64,000 nucleotides of DNA, taken from the NCBI GenBank assembly GCA_947646735.1, contig CANTFK010000825.1:39985-103984 (forward strand), read 5' to 3'. Shown here one piece after another: positions 63,358-64,000 of this stretch. This stretch comes from Peronospora farinosa (taxonomy: Eukaryota; Oomycota; Peronosporomycetes; Peronosporales; Peronosporaceae). A program made the translations under genes and the position numbers. The notes below the pieces were generated by a model. It ran no database searches. It saw nothing but the letters and a program-made list of their open reading frames with translations, and was not told the origin of the DNA. Every line of letters begins with the position of its first letter. Position 1 is the stretch's first letter.

Positions 63358-63756
63358 AGTCTGTCCACAAATTGTGATCTGCTCCAGTGCATAGAATCAT
63401 GATCTTAGCAGCCAAAAGACTGGGCCGACAATCGTTGATTACAATCAGTATTCTACTACTGCCAATTTTGCGTGTCCAAACAAGACCCATCGCGGCGATG
63501 TGTGAACAAGGATATGAAAATTGCCTTTAGCTTGTTGTGCTCTTGTCCAAATTGAAAGGCCAACGCATTTCTTAAGGAAATAGCTATCTCTACTACACCA
63601 TAACCCTTGTTGTAATGCAATACCAACTAAACGAAAGCATCACACCACACCACACCACCAAACCACACCACATCATTACACAACTCAACACAAAGACCGT
63701 CGTCAATCTGCCGAGCATTTTGAGCTTCTGCGCTGAAGGAGACGTGACGTGACTGG
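63358..63756. other. Intergenic, with a CCACA-rich microsatellite
   Basis: No gene seen. A simple CACCA/CCACA-rich run lies at about 63640-63675. It borders LTR sequence at 63757. Confidence 0.45.
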
Positions 63757-63810
63757 TGTAACAGGGCATCTAGTTACACGTAAACATTAAGTAATATACT
63801 TAATGTTTGG
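63757..63810 (+). repeat. Start of an E1-family LTR (54 bp, interrupted)
   Basis: TGTAACAGGGCATCTAGTTACA and the following AAACATTAAGTA palindrome match the first 54 bp of the LTR at 5104, preceded by GACTGG much as at 5098-5103. It stops matching after GTTTGG. Confidence 0.75.
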
Positions 63811-64000
63811 TGTGACGGGGCACCCTCCGACTATACTGATTACAGTATAGTCTACTTTCACTGATTACAGTGAAAGCAGGTGCCTCAATTACCTCTCTTA
63901 CACAAGAGGCAGAGGAAGCTTTACTTCTAAACAAAGGCTTAGAAGTAGAGGAAAAGAAAACTGTATTTAATATAGTTAACTATCTTAATAAAACTAATCT
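63811..64000 (+). repeat. Probable second LTR family, cut by the window edge
   Basis: Begins TGTGACGGGGCACC exactly where the E1-family LTR match ends. It contains short hairpins like the other LTRs here (ACTATACTG-ATTAC-AGTATAGT; CTTTCACTG-ATTAC-AGTGAAAG). This suggests a different LTR element nested in an E1-family LTR. Its other end is outside the window. Confidence 0.5.

Overview
The window looks like nuclear DNA of a plant-pathogenic oomycete (Phytophthora / downy-mildew lineage). This is inferred from compact genes with few short introns, oomycete-type Ty3/Gypsy chromodomain elements, a small secreted protein with an EER motif and a degenerate RXLR-like site, and stramenopile-style CD36, SLC44 and tomosyn genes. 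No database search was possible, so the species is not assigned.

The left third (1-20 kb) is a repeat-rich compartment. A minus-strand Gypsy element (element A: gag 1-563, LTR 623-1223) appears inserted into the pol gene of a plus-strand relative (E1, 1224-5704). A complete but decayed minus-strand element (E2, 6488-14596, 639-bp LTRs, 5-bp target duplication CCTCC) is inserted in a degenerate RCK-domain (BK/Slo-type) potassium channel pseudogene, which reads on both sides of it. A small effector-like secreted ORF (15960-16367, minus) lies between E2 and a truncated older element (E3, 16859-19892). E1 and E2 both carry, besides gag and pol, a long ORF antisense to the end of pol, starting about 110 bp inside the 3' LTR. 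I regard this as the most interesting signal.

20-24 kb is a transition zone: a frameshifted Uma2-type nuclease-like gene ending in a C2H2 finger, and a 5' fragment of an SLC44 gene whose intact homologue lies at 61.8 kb.

24-63 kb is mostly gene-dense housekeeping DNA: FANCJ/BRIP1-like helicase, spinster-like MFS transporter, six-exon COP9 signalosome subunit 2, two tandem CD36-family proteins, a two-domain cytochrome-b5-like (MAPR) protein, an EI24-like membrane protein, a dicarboxylate/cation symporter, a CPBP (CAAX-type) membrane protease, TruA pseudouridine synthase, tomosyn/Lgl with C-terminal R-SNARE, RNase HI, a membrane-anchored hot-dog protein, an isopenicillin-N-synthase-type 2OG oxygenase and an SLC44 choline-transporter-like protein. 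Two nearly identical 5'-truncated LINE copies sit in inverted orientation at 33.7-36.6 kb, each with its own 16-bp target duplication. LTR sequence reappears at the right edge (63757-64000).

The genes do not form a pathway. Several are arranged in convergent or divergent pairs typical of compact oomycete gene islands (TruA and tomosyn tail to tail with 55 bp between stops; RNase HI and hot-dog gene head to head over 84 bp of tandem repeats).
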